A stretch of DNA of 64,000 nucleotides, from positions 33,947 through 97,946 of the forward strand of contig OENT01000565.1 in NCBI GenBank assembly GCA_900239685.1, read 5' to 3'. Of the stretch, positions 30,821 to 47,412 are shown piece by piece; within the stretch, counting starts at the first letter, position 1, and every line of letters begins with the position of its first letter. Below the pieces are notes generated by a model. That model saw nothing but the letters and a program-made list of their open reading frames with translations, did no database searches and was not told the DNA's origin. The stretch is from Rotaria macrura. Lineage: Eukaryota > Rotifera > Eurotatoria > Philodinida > Philodinidae. Position numbers and translations under genes: made by a program.

Positions 30821-33800
30821 ATGTTAAGAATTATTCATTTTCGTCCATATTTGTTGCATACATGCATTAGAAAGACAACTCAATTAACTGGTAACAACAA
30901 TAACAAAAAAAAGCTAGATTGTAGTTCATAGAAACATTTCTGAAGTGCTCGTTTTTTTCCTTTATTTATATATAGTCTTATCGTGTTCATTATCCACAGA
31001 AACATTACCACTTCATCATGATATTGATGAATATAAGAATCGTATCGAAATAGCTGCTCCACATTATGAACTTCTTGAGGGTAGATTGTTCTTCGTTCGA
31101 TTCACATTAATATTAAAATCTATCTCTCATACTCGTAGTTCTTACTCATCGTTCATCACAGTTACAATCGTCTATGAAACCTAATCGTTCACCTCGAAAG
31201 TCTCCTTCATCATCGGATCGATCAATTAATAAGATGAATACACGAATTCGATCAAATACGAATCGAAAAACTCAAAACAATGTTCACGATGAATCGAAAT
31301 TGACTTTAAACGAACAAGTAAAATTTGTTTGTTGACAAACAATAATCATCATTTTATTTTCTTTTAGCCTATTGAATTAGCTCGACCAAAACCTATTAAA
31401 TCAAAAGTGAAGAAAACGAAAGAAAAAAAATGTAAGTTTACCACTCCATGAAAATATTCTTCGCTTGTTTTTGTGCCATGATTGAATTTGCAATAGAATG
31501 AAAACAGAAAATATGATTCAAATTACTAGTGTTTGCTATTGTAGAATGTAAAATACTTCTCATCAGTGCTCGCTATGTGGAGGAGGGAAACTAGTCCCTC
31601 TCATCCTCATATCCACCACTACCTTTTCACTGGAAGCGAAATTTCTCACTACTTCACTTAGGTTTCTGACGGATACATCAGACGATACAGAGTACTTGTT
31701 CGATATGGGGAAGTATTAAAAACGTTTCGTAAAAATCGGTAACAGATCTAAGTGTTCGCTCGTTGAAACCTGTAGGGATATCGTAAAGTAGCAAAACGTT
31801 GGAGAGTTGATGATTACATAGAAAAGTTTTCAGAAATTTTCAAAAATACAAAAACAATGTTGAATTTTCGTTTTTTGAAATTTCTTGGAAAATTTCGTAA
31901 ATTATCGAGCAAAAATAAACCAAATGTACCACGATTGTTAAGATTGGTTCTTATCGGTTTTATTTTAATGACTGACGTTTTTATATTCTTTTATTTACTA
32001 GCTGCCATAGACAGGAGGGTAACAAATGATCGAATGACAATGACTCGTGTTGTAGAATTAATCGCATGTCTAACAGAAGCACAGTTCTTCTTCACCCTTG
32101 CCGCACCAATTTCGTACTGTACAGATGTTATTCAATGACATAAAACCGAATAAGTGTAAGGGCAACATGCGAGAAATGAGAACGCGTTCTATAGAATGGA
32201 CAAGTAATTGATCTTATCAGTTTTTCGTAACTGAATATTAACCTCCTGGATTTATTGAGATGATAGGAAGAAATGAAAACTGTATTCATTACGAAACAGC
32301 GAAAATCACAGCCGATTAAAGGCTTAAAATAAGAATAAATTTTAACGAACTAGTATTTGAACTACAATAAACATTTTTACGCATAAACAAAATTTTAATT
32401 AACATTCATAGTTATACTCATATATGATATCCTTGTTTTTTGAATGAATTATTAGTTTCTTTCTGCGTTATTTCTTGAAAATACAAATAAAAATTTTATT
32501 TTTCAGCTTCTTCTTCTTCTCCATCTCCTCTGCCGACTATTCCAAATCGAATAAATGAACTGAGTAAAAAGCTTAATCTCACTACATCTATTGACGAACA
32601 TCAAACAAATATAACAGCCTCTAGTCTACATGAAGAAACTCTAACAGGTGAAGAAGAAGAAAAAGAAGATGAACTATCAGATGAAACATTAATTCCACCG
32701 ATTCCCGAAGAAAAAAATGTTAATGATGATGATAAAGTATTAGCTGAATTATTAATTAATTTACATTCGACGAAAGTTCGTCGTCTACATAAATATACTG
32801 ATCAAGAAATTAAATTTATGCATGTACACAATGAATTCAATCGGATGTTACAAGCTTATGTTGATGTATCTATTTTCAATGGAAAAGTTCGTTTGATAGT
32901 TTTTATAAAATAATATTTATCGGAAACTTGTTGTATCGTAATTTTATTTAGTTAAATCAAGCTCGTCGATTACTTGATATATTTATAGCTGATCATGAAC
33001 GACGGCAAACATTAAGAGTACTTCCATGGCGTTACGTAACAAATATACATGTTTACAATGCATTCTATTTTGCTTATGCTGATATGGTTATTATCAAATA
33101 TATTACACGTAGAGAGAGATGGATACAATTGATTTTTATAAGAATGTCTATGTTGTGGATATTCATTTTTTTTCCTGAAAATATAAGAGTAGAAATCTTC
33201 AAACTCGATTCCGTCTAAGACTTTAGAGGCACTTTAAAAGAGAAAATCTTTCAAATGGCAGATTTCTTTATTGAAATATTAGCTATGATAACAATTCGAA
33301 TGACTGGTTTTTTTTCACACCAAGTGTGGGAGATAAATTTAAATCTTAGTCTATTTCAGGATATCAGAAGAACAATGGTACCAAATAGTTTTGATCTGAC
33401 AATATCTGCAGTAGTAGCCTTTATAATTTTCTATGTTATCCAAAAAATGTCAGTTCGAATGAGCATTAGAAAGACCCGATATGCAATAATTCGTCGAGTC
33501 GATCTCGTTGACTACGATAAAAAAACGAAATTCATATGAATCGATTGGACTATTTATATTCAGGTTTTCAATTTTAGGGTAATCTAAAACAAATACAAAA
33601 TCTATTTGCAAAAATGCGTGAATGTCATATAAAACCAACACTTGAATCCTATGCAGCAGTTTTAAGTTGTCTTGGTAATATGGAATTATTTGATTCAACT
33701 ATTGCTCGAAGAAGTATACTTGATCTTGAAAAAGAAGTAAAATTTTGGATAAAAATAATTCAAACGTCAAAATAGTATTTTTCTTTTTCATCAAGGGTTT

Positions 33801-36800
33801 TCGTGTTATCGATATATTCAATCTTAATTGTCTCAATCATGAACATACGCAAAGAATTTTAAAAGTTTTAAAAACACTTCGACCTAATTTTGAGATTCCA
33901 ATTCGTTCATCGAATGTGAATAATAAACTTTTGAATGGTATCTATCAACAATCATGTTCAGCAACCGTAAGTTTATGCCTAGAAGAATATTTCATTGTTC
34001 ATACTTTTATCATATCATCAATGGATTCACTGTATAAATTAAAAAACACATAGATCAAACTCTAAAAATCATAGTACTGTGCACAGAATCATTCTGTTTA
34101 GTTGTTACTCGGGTGTATACTCTCATGTTGAATGAGCTTTCATTAACATATGTGTAACTGACAGGTGGATGAAAAATGTTTCTATCGATCGTTGGATACA
34201 ACATAGTATCATTTAATACTCTTTGTTCTTATGAGAACTTTTTATGTACGCTGATTTTCAAAAATAAATTGGCCACGTTATAGACTCCGACAGGCAACAC
34301 CCTTTTATTTTTGTTAGTTTTAGTATGGTTCAATAGTCCACACAAAAAACATTACACAATGTTTTTTTTCTAATATTTTTTTCATTCATCTTCACAGGAA
34401 GAATATAGAATAGAATTCTAAAAACTCAAAGTCAATAAACAACCATTACAATCTAAGATTACAGTTATAACGTTGAGCTCTATTATCCGTTGAAGCAATC
34501 AGAGATTAGTATCATGCTGGACATGCCATGTTTCCGAAAACTTCAGAATTACGGGGAAAACTCGACCATCCGTTTAGTTGATTGGAAAATGAAGGAAAGT
34601 GCGTAAAAAATTGGCAAGCAGCATGAGAAACGTTCAATAAATATAATTTCTGCAAGTGTGGATTTCGATAATTGAGTAAAAACGAAGAATAAAGCCTTTT
34701 GAAAAATTTTCACTTTTTTTTATAGGCTTCGAAGTTTTAGAATTCTGTTTTGTATTTTTCCTGTGAAAATGAATGAAGAAAATATTAAAAAATATCATCG
34801 TGTAATGTTTTCTGTGTAGACTATCGAACTATACTAAAACAAACAAAAAGAAGAATGTTACCTACCAGAGTAGTAATGAACATAACATGGCCAATTGTGT
34901 TTTGCAATCCACCGTACATTTCCCCATGGGAATCGATGAACGTTCATTGTAATTTTGTAAATTGAATGAAAATTTCAGATAGACTTGGTATGCAAAAACT
35001 TTTTCTAAATAAATACTATGCGAAATAATCCATCTAAAAAATAATCGATGATCCTAAGTTTCCTACTATCAGGGAATGTTGGATTTCAACATTTAGAGGC
35101 CTCTGTTGATCTAGATTAATAAAAAAACAAATGAAAAGCAGATTACAAACTGTATTCTGCTTCTCAGTAAATAGAAAGTTTTTCCCACCTATTTCTGACT
35201 TATGTATTATTTTCATTGAAATAATGTTGAAATCATGAATGTCCATCGTGGTTGTGAATAAGCCCCTGTCACGACAGGCTTCAAAAAGTCTTTCTGAATT
35301 CTCACGTAGACCAACAAATACATTATTTTTTCCGGCAGATTGAAAAATACACTTTTTACTATTAACCTTAGATCGTAGGTCAGGAGCGTACCGAACAACT
35401 GATAGCGGACAGAGAAGGGAAGGGATATAAGATGTTGCAGGATGTGTTTCTTATATTTTATCTCTGTCAGTTCGATACTAGCAAAATTGCTACACATTTT
35501 ATATATTCTCACCATCAGAGAAGTGGCCCCAGCAATCCCGATGTTACGTCCCTGTCACAGACTGAATAATTTAAGGGTAATCAGAACTATTTCTATTATA
35601 GTATTGAAAAGAATATCAGTATCTACATTTAAAACTCTTGTGTCTTATCATTTGTTTTGTCTTCTTTTAAAATTTTTGAACAAGGATCAGCCAAAGCAGA
35701 CTGACCTATGGTGGAAAGGTGTGGATTTTCGACAGAAATTAGACGAACAAATCAAATTAGAAGTAGATCATACAGTTAGCATAAAATCAATCAATGAAAC
35801 GAAACAAACCGATAAAAAACTAGTCAGTATTCATGTTTGCTGTGTTCTTGTTTATAATTTTTCAATGCAATTCGTTTTGTACATTTCTAGTCTGCAAGAT
35901 ATGAAGATTTTATAAGAAATCTTGAACAACAATTGACCACAGGATTTCACACTGAATTAGAAGTATTAAAACGAAAAACAAAGCGAGATGAAATAAGTAT
36001 AATTCCATTTCTGGAAATATTTGATGTTAAACAATACGTTGATTTAATGTTAAAAGTAAGATGTGTTCGATCGGTTATTTTTCAAATTTTTCACAATAAT
36101 TTGTATTATATAGGAAATACATCGGCATGCCTATGCATCAGAGTTCCATTCATCACCATTTGTAACTATATGTGTAGACCTCGGTAGACATTTACATCAA
36201 AAATATCTATGTCAACTGCGACAAAAAAATGGATTTACTGATAAACTACGTCTTTTATATGATGATTATGCAGATCATGTTGTTAAAAATGAAAAATTCA
36301 TTACAAATGAACGACAAAAATGGAATGAATTAACGAAAGAAAAATTTGCTTACATGGTACTATTTACTGAAATGAAAAATTTCTTGAAAGAATTACGTTG
36401 AATTACTATTCTAGGATCATAGTGATCGACGATGGACCTTTGTACAAGTAGTCAAAATTGGAGAATTTCTCTATGATGTTATGTTGAAACATCTGAAACT
36501 TTGTGTACCTTTGTTAAAAAATCAAGAGCAGTCAAATAAAACGTCGTAAGTAAAACAGAATGGAAAAACTCTCAGCATAGAAGATTTTATACGTAGAAAA
36601 ATCATTTTAAGCTTTCGTATCGATTAATTGAACTTAGCTACGGTTGATATAATGGAATCATACGATTACTTCAAGCCGTTATGATCACAGAAACATTGAC
36701 GACTATTTGATAACTAAAATCATCGTCGTTTCTCGTAGTTAATCATGTTTTAAAAGGATCGAACAGGTTTTATTCGTTAGAATGTATAATAAATGATAAA

Positions 36801-39800
36801 TAAGATGAATTGAATCATTTTTTACTATGAGATCATTGCTCTAATTTTTCATTGAAGCATGCTGATTTGACGTAGGTATTTTCTTTCAACAAGTACATCT
36901 CTTTTCCGAAAATCTTCTTTTGTACGTATTTAACCAAATCTAACAAAACGTTTTTGAAAAAGTACTCTACTTGTTGAAAGAAATAGTCTGTGTACCAAAA
37001 GAATATAACTTCAACGAAAAAGCACAGTAATTATCTCAAGAAGGAAGCTAAAGGTTTGGAACCTCCAGCATCTTCGGTATGTTTTCAGCACCTTGATTTT
37101 CTTTCACTATGAACACCACAGCACTATATCAGCACCTTTTCTGTACTTTCAGCTTAAAGGTACCGAAGATGCTGAGATAATACCATGATGCTGGGAGTTC
37201 CTAACCTGCACTTTCCTCCTTGAATTATCTCATAGAATGAGAGTTTCAATTCATCTTGTCTCACACTAATTATCGAGAGACTTTCTACCCAATTTAATCT
37301 CTGAGATCTGTATAGATTTTAATGAAGATGTATCTATATGCACGTGTCAAATATTTTCGTAAAGAGAATGTCAAAAGTAATTGTCTATTTAGAAGTAATT
37401 CAGTTTTGTATATTGTCTATCGACAAACTGCTATATATCAGGAAAAACAAATAAAAGTATGTCTAATGTACGATATAAATATGAAATGTCAATGAATATA
37501 TTTAATTAGGTTCATCCAACTGTTCTACATTTCTTTTCACATATACCGGAAGTTAAACTTGACTTCAGTTGTATTGAATTGCCATGTCTTGTTCCTCCAC
37601 TTCCATGGTTATCATCAACCATGGGTGGTTATCTATTGACACAGACCGATTTCGTTCGATCACCTATTGGAGCCGGACAACAAGATGCTCGTCTTCGGTC
37701 TTTATCCAATGAAAAACTCGGTGGTTTACTTGATTCAATCAATGTTTTAAATAGTTGTCCGTGGAAAATCAACGGTGATGTACTTGATCTTCTAATGAAT
37801 ATATTTCAAAGTGGAGGAAATCGTAAACTGTCTGTACCTATAACCGTTGAAAATGCCAAATTACCTGAACCACTTCCGATTGAAAAAGTAATCGAAATAG
37901 AAAGAAAACAATTGAATTCATTTTCGTCTTTTTTTTTTCAATCAAGAATTTATCAGCCGATGAACGAAAACGACGAGAAAAAGCTTTATCTCAAATGAAA
38001 AAGATGAAAGCGGAAATTTTTTCATTATGGTGCAATGAATTGTATCGTTTATCTATTGCTAATCATGTATGCTCGAACAATTTAAATGTACTAAAATAAT
38101 ACTTGTTTCGTTTCTTTTTTTCATTAGTTTCGTAATGAAATCTTTTGGTTTCCACATAATATGGATTTTCGTGGTCGTGTTTATTCTATTCCACCACATT
38201 TCAATCATTTAGGCAGTGATATTGCACGTAGTATTATTCTATTTGCCGAAGGCAAACCATTGGGTCCCAATGGTCTTCGACACCTCAAAATTCATTTAGT
38301 CAATTTAACTGATCTAAAGAAAAAAGCATCGATTGATGAACGAGCAAAATATGCAGATGAAATCATGGATGATATACTTGATTCAGCTGATAGGCCATTA
38401 AATGTATGTCGAAAATGTTTTTATTCTTAAATATTGCAAAAGGAGAAAAAAACACACTAAACAAATCTAGGGTCGTCAATGGTGGGCAAAGTCCGAAGAA
38501 CCATGGCAAACACTTGCTTGCTGTATGGAAATAGCACGTGCAATACGCTCATCGGATCCTACAAAATATGTTTCGCATTTTCCTGTTCATCAAGTATTCT
38601 TCAACGAATAGAATGTTTTCTTTTTTTTTTCAAATCTGCCTATCAAAACTTCGTTTAGGATGGTTCATGTAATGTTTTGCAACATTATGCAGCTTTGGGT
38701 CTCGATGATATTGGTGCAGCATCCGTCAATCTTAAGCCAAGTGATTTACCACAAGATGTTTATAGTGTTGTCGTTGATCAAGTTGAACATGAACGTAAAC
38801 AAGATGCTGCCAATGGTTTAAAGATAGCTCAACTTCTTGAAGGTTTTATTAAACGTAAAGTTATTAAACAAACAGTTATGACAACAAATTATGGTGTTAC
38901 AATGTATGGTGCTAGACAACAAGTAAGGCGTCAATTACGTGATATTGATGAATTTCCACGAGAACATGTACCTGAGGCAAGTACTTATTTAGTACAAAAA
39001 ATATTCATCAGTCTACGAGAATTATTTCAAGAAACAAGAAAGATTCAGGTGATTTGCTTTTTATTTTAAAATTCAATTTTTTATGAACATTTCTTTATTT
39101 TTATTTGCGATAGGATTGGTTTACTGATTGCGCTCGATTAATTTCACGTATACGTGAATCAGCTGTCGAATGGAATACACCATTGAATTTACCTGTCGTT
39201 CAACCGTACTATAATGAAATTCGAATACGAGTTAGTCTATCTTAAGAGTTGATTGACCCTTCTTTTTTTACTCCTTCTTTTGTTTAGCACAAAGGCAAAG
39301 ATATCTACGAAAATTATAGCAGTTTTGCGTAAGTTTTTATTTTATGTTAATGCATCATGTAATCATACTCAATGATAAAACTCATAGATAAACATACGAT
39401 AATATATATAACTATTAGTAGTACATTGAGTCGTGTTCGAACATTTTAATAAAGAACTTAAATATTTTCCTATTCTAGTCGTCCAAATAGTGTCAAACAA
39501 AAGAATGCATTTCCACCAAACTTTGTTCATTCTCTCGATTCAACACATATGATGATGACAGCATTACAATGTGCACGTAATGGTATTACATTTGTATCAG
39601 TTCATGATTCATTTTGGACACATGCATGTGATGTCAATCGACTAAGTCAATATTGTCGTGAACAATTCGTTTCATTACATAAAGAACCATTGCTGGAAAT
39701 ACTTTCACAAGATCTACTATCAAAATATGAATTCAAGTCTAGGTATGACTCTAGAATTTATATCGCTTATGTTTGTCCCGAAAACAATCTATTAGTACAT

Positions 39801-40831
39801 TGTCATATCATTTTTTTTCAATAGAATTCTCCTTTTATTAGTTGAAGATAGTCTGCGAGATGTGTAAAGTATGAGAATCATCGAAAACAAAGACCCGAAC
39901 GAAACCTTCAAGCAATCAATCATCAAATTCGAAATGAACATCAACTATAATTTGATCATCTTATCAAAGAAATCATGGAACTATCGCTCAGAGCTCCACA
40001 GGACGGAATAAGATCAAAATTTTCTGCTCTCCGGCAAATACGTATGAGGGCAGAGTTATATGGGTGCTCTGAAAAATAAATATGAGAAGTGTACAGCAAT
40101 TGTTAGACGTCTGAGCCTTATTTGACACGTGTTGTCCTCCTGTAAAACGGTCCTAATCACAAAAAAAAGACTTCTACGGGAATATCAGAACTACTGTTTT
40201 TTAATATCGAGAAACGTTTTTCTTCAAGGGAGTCTGGTTTTGAGTAGAAGATAGATACTTTCAGAGATTTCAAAGGTTCTACAAACCTCTGTGCTGTTTT
40301 TCAGAACACACATGCCTATACTTAGAATATATAGGCAATTTACTTTTTTTGTTAGATAATTTGCTCGATGGTCAGTTATTTAACTGGTTCTTTTCATTTT
40401 TTTTTAAATTTTTGAAATGAAAACCTTGTAACGTTAGTATTGTTTGAAACAGATTCTCAGAAAATTGAATGATTCATATTAATGAAGTAAATATAAAGTC
40501 GTTGGATTTTTTTCAATACAATCTCGGAAAAGAAAATTCGTTATACAGAGCTCTAGTATCTACAATTTTCACGATAAACCACTCTCATCAACGACCACTT
40601 TCTAAGCAAATCTTTCAATGAATCTAACGTCATTCATTTTCTTGATAATGACATCATAGAACGATAAATATATACGTTCTTTGTTTTTTCTTCTTTTCTA
40701 GTGAACTTGCTCGTGCTGATGAAAAACGAAATAAAACGATGAAACTATTGAATGATACACTTCGACGCGTACCTGAACGCGGCACATTCGATTTAGAAAG
40801 TGTTCTCAAATCGAAATATTTTTTCAACTAA
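30821..40831 (+). CDS. POLRMT: Mitochondrial DNA-directed RNA polymerase (T7-type)
   Basis: Reconstructed as 22 exons and 1265 residues; human POLRMT has 1230. Exons: 30821-30890, 31000-31080, 31139-31317, 31368-31431, 32507-32865, 32952-33086, 33578-33736, 33796-33966, 35685-35822, 35891-36055, 36114-36356, 36415-36545, 37393-37456, 37510-37887, 37947-38066, 38128-38403, 38471-38593, 38659-39048, 39114-39230, 39288-39328, 39479-39742, 40702-40831. Exon 1 encodes MLRIIHFRPYLLHTCIRK, basic and free of acidic residues, as expected for mitochondrial import. PPR-type helices follow (AYADM-GNLKQIQNLFAKM). The catalytic domain carries DFRGR (about 832), palm motif A HQDGSC (Asp about 953), motif B RKVIKQTVMTTNYG (Lys about 1022, Tyr about 1030) and motif C VHDSFW (Asp about 1178), ending in KYFFN. 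Residue 958 is Val where Gly is usual. Exon 5 could instead end at 32886. The N-terminal third is less certain than the polymerase core. Confidence 0.93.
34292..34866. mobile_element. Foldback element in a mitochondrial RNA polymerase intron
   Basis: The left arm starts AGGCAACACCCTTTTATTTT and the reversed right arm AGGTAACATTCTTCTTTTTG; similarity continues for about 130 nt through TTTTAGTATGG, CACAGGAA and GAATTCTAAAAC. It sits in the 1.7 kb intron between exons 8 and 9 and explains part of that intron's size. No coding capacity. Confidence 0.72.
37028..37235. repeat. Short inverted-repeat element in a mitochondrial RNA polymerase intron
   Basis: CCAGCATCTTCGGTA on the left pairs with TACCGAAGATGCTGAG, and AGGTTTGGAACCTCCAGCAT pairs with ATGCTGGGAGTTCCTAACCT on the right; outer ends share TCAAG(A/G)AGGAA. 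The total is about 0.2 kb, in the intron before exon 13. Confidence 0.6.
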
Positions 40832-40835
40832 TAAA
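40830..40835 (+). terminator. AATAAA polyadenylation signal overlapping the POLRMT stop
   Basis: The TAA stop overlaps AATAAA, leaving almost no 3' UTR before the convergent GAPDH stop 54 nt away. Short 3' UTRs and overlapping transcript ends are likely. Confidence 0.5.
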
Positions 40836-40885
40836 TATACGTGTTTTCGTTGAATTTGGTTATTTTCATTTTTCACAACTAAATA

Positions 40886-44307
<3,422 letters not shown>

Positions 44308-46694
44308 TCACCACTGAGTGGCTAGACATGTTGATTGATTCCAATGAAAATTATTTTCATTGCCTATAGGTAATGTTGATTGATCATCTTCTTTATTATG
44401 ATTATCAATATCATTCAATGCTGTTGTACCATGTTGAATACTACTAACAAAATCATAATGTTTTTCAATAAGTCCGTTAGTTGCTGATATTGGCATTGCA
44501 GTTAAATCTGTATAGTGTGGTGTATTATTACTACTATTTGTTGTTGATGTTGTTGTATTATTATTGTTATTTAAATTATGTAATAAATTTTCATTTGCTA
44601 TTGATGATATGGATGATTGATCAATAGGTTGATGTTCAACATCATTTGATGAGTGTGTATAATATGATGAATAAAGTTCGGATTCAATGGCCGGTCGAAG
44701 TAGACCATATTGTTGTTGATCTCCAAAATTATTGTTTGAATCATAAGATGTATACGTTTGTTGATTTTCGAAATGATGTTGATGATTGGAAAAATGTATT
44801 TGAGAATCGGGATTATAAACATGTGATGGATCTTGTGAATATGTATTCATATAATGATAATTATTAAATTGTTGTTGAATTGTTGGCGGTGGAGGCGGTG
44901 GTGGTGGTGGTGGTGGCGGAGGACAATATTGTTGAAGAGTAGCATGATGATGATGTGGATGATGATGATGATTGTATGAACCAAGATGATGATGATGATG
45001 ATGAGATGATGATAAATAATTATTATTGTCACTCATCATAGGTCCCGTTATGCCTTGTGTATTGTATTGCTTTTGTTGATGTTGAATTGATGCTGATATT
45101 TGCATTGAATTTGGATCGAATGGTAGTGAATTTTGTCCAAGAATATGATGCATATTAGGTGTCTATATAAACAAAATTTTCTCAATGAAATTGTTCCGAT
45201 GAAAAAGACAAAATAAAAAAGAAGGGATTCGATTTACTTGATGCGAAACTTGAACGGCACGATACGCAGCCAATTGTTTAAGATACTCCTTTTTAGCTGC
45301 AGCTGCTTTACGTTTATATTGCTAATTTATTATATAAAAAAAGAAGAAATAGAAATAAAATCATAAATAATAGTAGACAATTATGTAAACCGTACTTCTT
45401 TAACTTCTGGTTCAATATTTTCCCACATGTGAGCGACGACTTTTGAGATCTCTCTAAATAATCAAACAATAATTTTATTGTTTTGATTGATTAGATTGTA
45501 TTTTAATAATCGTACCCAAATGATGGATTAGCCAATTTCTTTTTGATATCATTCTGTGTATCACGAAAGAAAAGTGCATAGGGAGAAACAGGTCTAATGA
45601 TGTAATGATTAGAATTAGTTGTTTCAATTAAAAAACATTTCATTTTACTTTTGAGGCTCATTAGGATCTTTGCGTTTCTTTTTCGGTTGCTTTTTTTTCT
45701 TCACTATCTTAGCAGCAACAGTAACGTTCTACAAAGAAGGAAAGAAAAAATAAATTTTTGTATGACGTAATTAACTGAATAGGAAATATATATTTGTTTC
45801 TTATTGAAACTTACTACTCCTCCTCGATTGAGTGATGGCGGTGGTGTTGATGTTTCATCTGCATCACTTGTTGATGATTGTTGTGGTGAAAGAGACGGAT
45901 TCTCATGTTGATATTGTAAATGATGATGCATAGGATGTTGATGAAGATGAGTCGATTGTGTATACAATTCTAAAGATTTACATAGACAAAAACAAACTGA
46001 GATGTATTTTGGTTTGAATGTCTATGAAATAATCGAAATCAAAATTAGACATCTTTGCAAGCATTCATATGAGTAAGCTCATCTGTAGCGAAAAAAAAAC
46101 AAAGAAGAAGTGGCCACCCGAAGATAATCGTAAATGACTTTGCTCAAGAGAACGATGACGAATAACGTCTCAATAATTGATCACAAGTCGAATAGTAAGA
46201 CGTTATTGGTTTTTAGCTCACATACTTTCTCTATTTGTAACTATAATTATGTAGTATAATATTTCGAATGCTCTCAATATGATTTTCATTTTCTCGTATT
46301 GTACTATTTTTTTTTCCTTCTCTTTTGAGGTAAAATGTCATGAAATACATATGATCGTTTATCATCTTTCTTTTTTCAACCTTCCAACAAGAGCATAAAT
46401 TACATCGAGTCTAATAAATAAAAATCATAGATATATTAGACTAATACTAAACTCGTTAGAATGATAAAAGACAAACAATGTATTTATTTAACTATACCTG
46501 TATCATGTTGAGGTAATGGATTATCATTTGCATATATATGTTGCATTCTATGGCAAAATGTTCGATTTGTTGTTTCTTTTTCACTAGCCAACGATTGTTG
46601 AATATAATTTGTTGAACGTCTCTTCTGATGAACGATCTAGATGTAAAGTAAAATAAAGAATGTATAACAACAGAATTTCATTTTTCTTCTTCTA

Positions 46695-46728
<34 letters not shown>

Positions 46729-47412
46729 CATCATAGTGATTGCTTACAAGTTTAAGCAATCATTAACCACCTGTTATTCATACTCGTACTCTCAATTGTA
46801 GCTAATTTCATTATTTAAAAGACTTTCATATTACCGCCCTTCAATAAAATGAACAATATACAGAACGATTATCACATCAGGGAGTCTATACGATCAATAA
46901 GACACGCACAAAAATGAAGATCTTATTCTTCTTGTATCATATTGATGATAGAGAATTCTTACGTAAAGAAAAAATGTAAAATAAATCGGTTGAGACACAT
47001 ATATAAAAGGAGAAGAAGAGAAAAAAACGAAAAGTCTCCTCTTATTAGCGTAAGAAATGTTCACTCAACGAAGACGACGACGATAAGAAGGGGAAAGGGT
47101 CATTTTCTTCTTCTTCTTCTTTTTCTCGGCTATGCTTGAATGAACATTAGTGTATGACCAGATCGAAAAACAAAGATACTCATGTGAGACGAAAGAAGAT
47201 GAAGAAGAAAAAAAAATCTCAATAGATGTGTTATTGTTGTTAAATAATCAATTAAATTTATAAATGAAAAAAAAAACGGAGGAGAAGGGAGGGTCAAGAA
47301 AGATTTCATAATACTACTACCATTAGTTGTTACGCAAGAACTATCATTCGTTTAGAAAAGAAAAATATCAAATACAATGAAGAGAAAAAAAATAGTTCTT
47401 ACTCCTTACCAT
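44308..47412 (-). CDS. TOX: TOX-family HMG-box transcription factor
   Basis: Eight exons, 483 residues as modelled: 47412-47410, 46636-46498, 45969-45815, 45728-45649, 45593-45516, 45453-45396, 45321-45238, 45162-44308. The single HMG box is spread over four exons and follows a lysine-rich nuclear signal (KKKKQPKKKRKDPNEPQ): VSPYALFFRDTQ, SFGEISKVVAHMWE and KKEYLKQLAAYRA match the TOX subfamily closely. The C-terminal exon is low-complexity, with His, Asn and Gln runs and a 13-residue proline run. TOX proteins bind DNA with structure rather than strict sequence preference and regulate transcription. The start is unusual: the best ATG is the last codon before a GTAAGG donor, with an in-frame TGA shortly upstream. 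The 5' end is therefore less certain than the box. Confidence 0.88.
46693..46712. repeat. (CT)n microsatellite in the first TOX intron
   Basis: CT dinucleotides grading into CTTT units, within the intron after the start codon. Confidence 0.85.

Noticed and set aside
33255-33539. 94-residue membrane protein inside the mitochondrial RNA polymerase gene
   Set aside because: It lies wholly in an intron whose removal joins two halves of a PPR repeat (AYADM-GNLKQ) in phase; the hydrophobic frame is AT-rich intron sequence.
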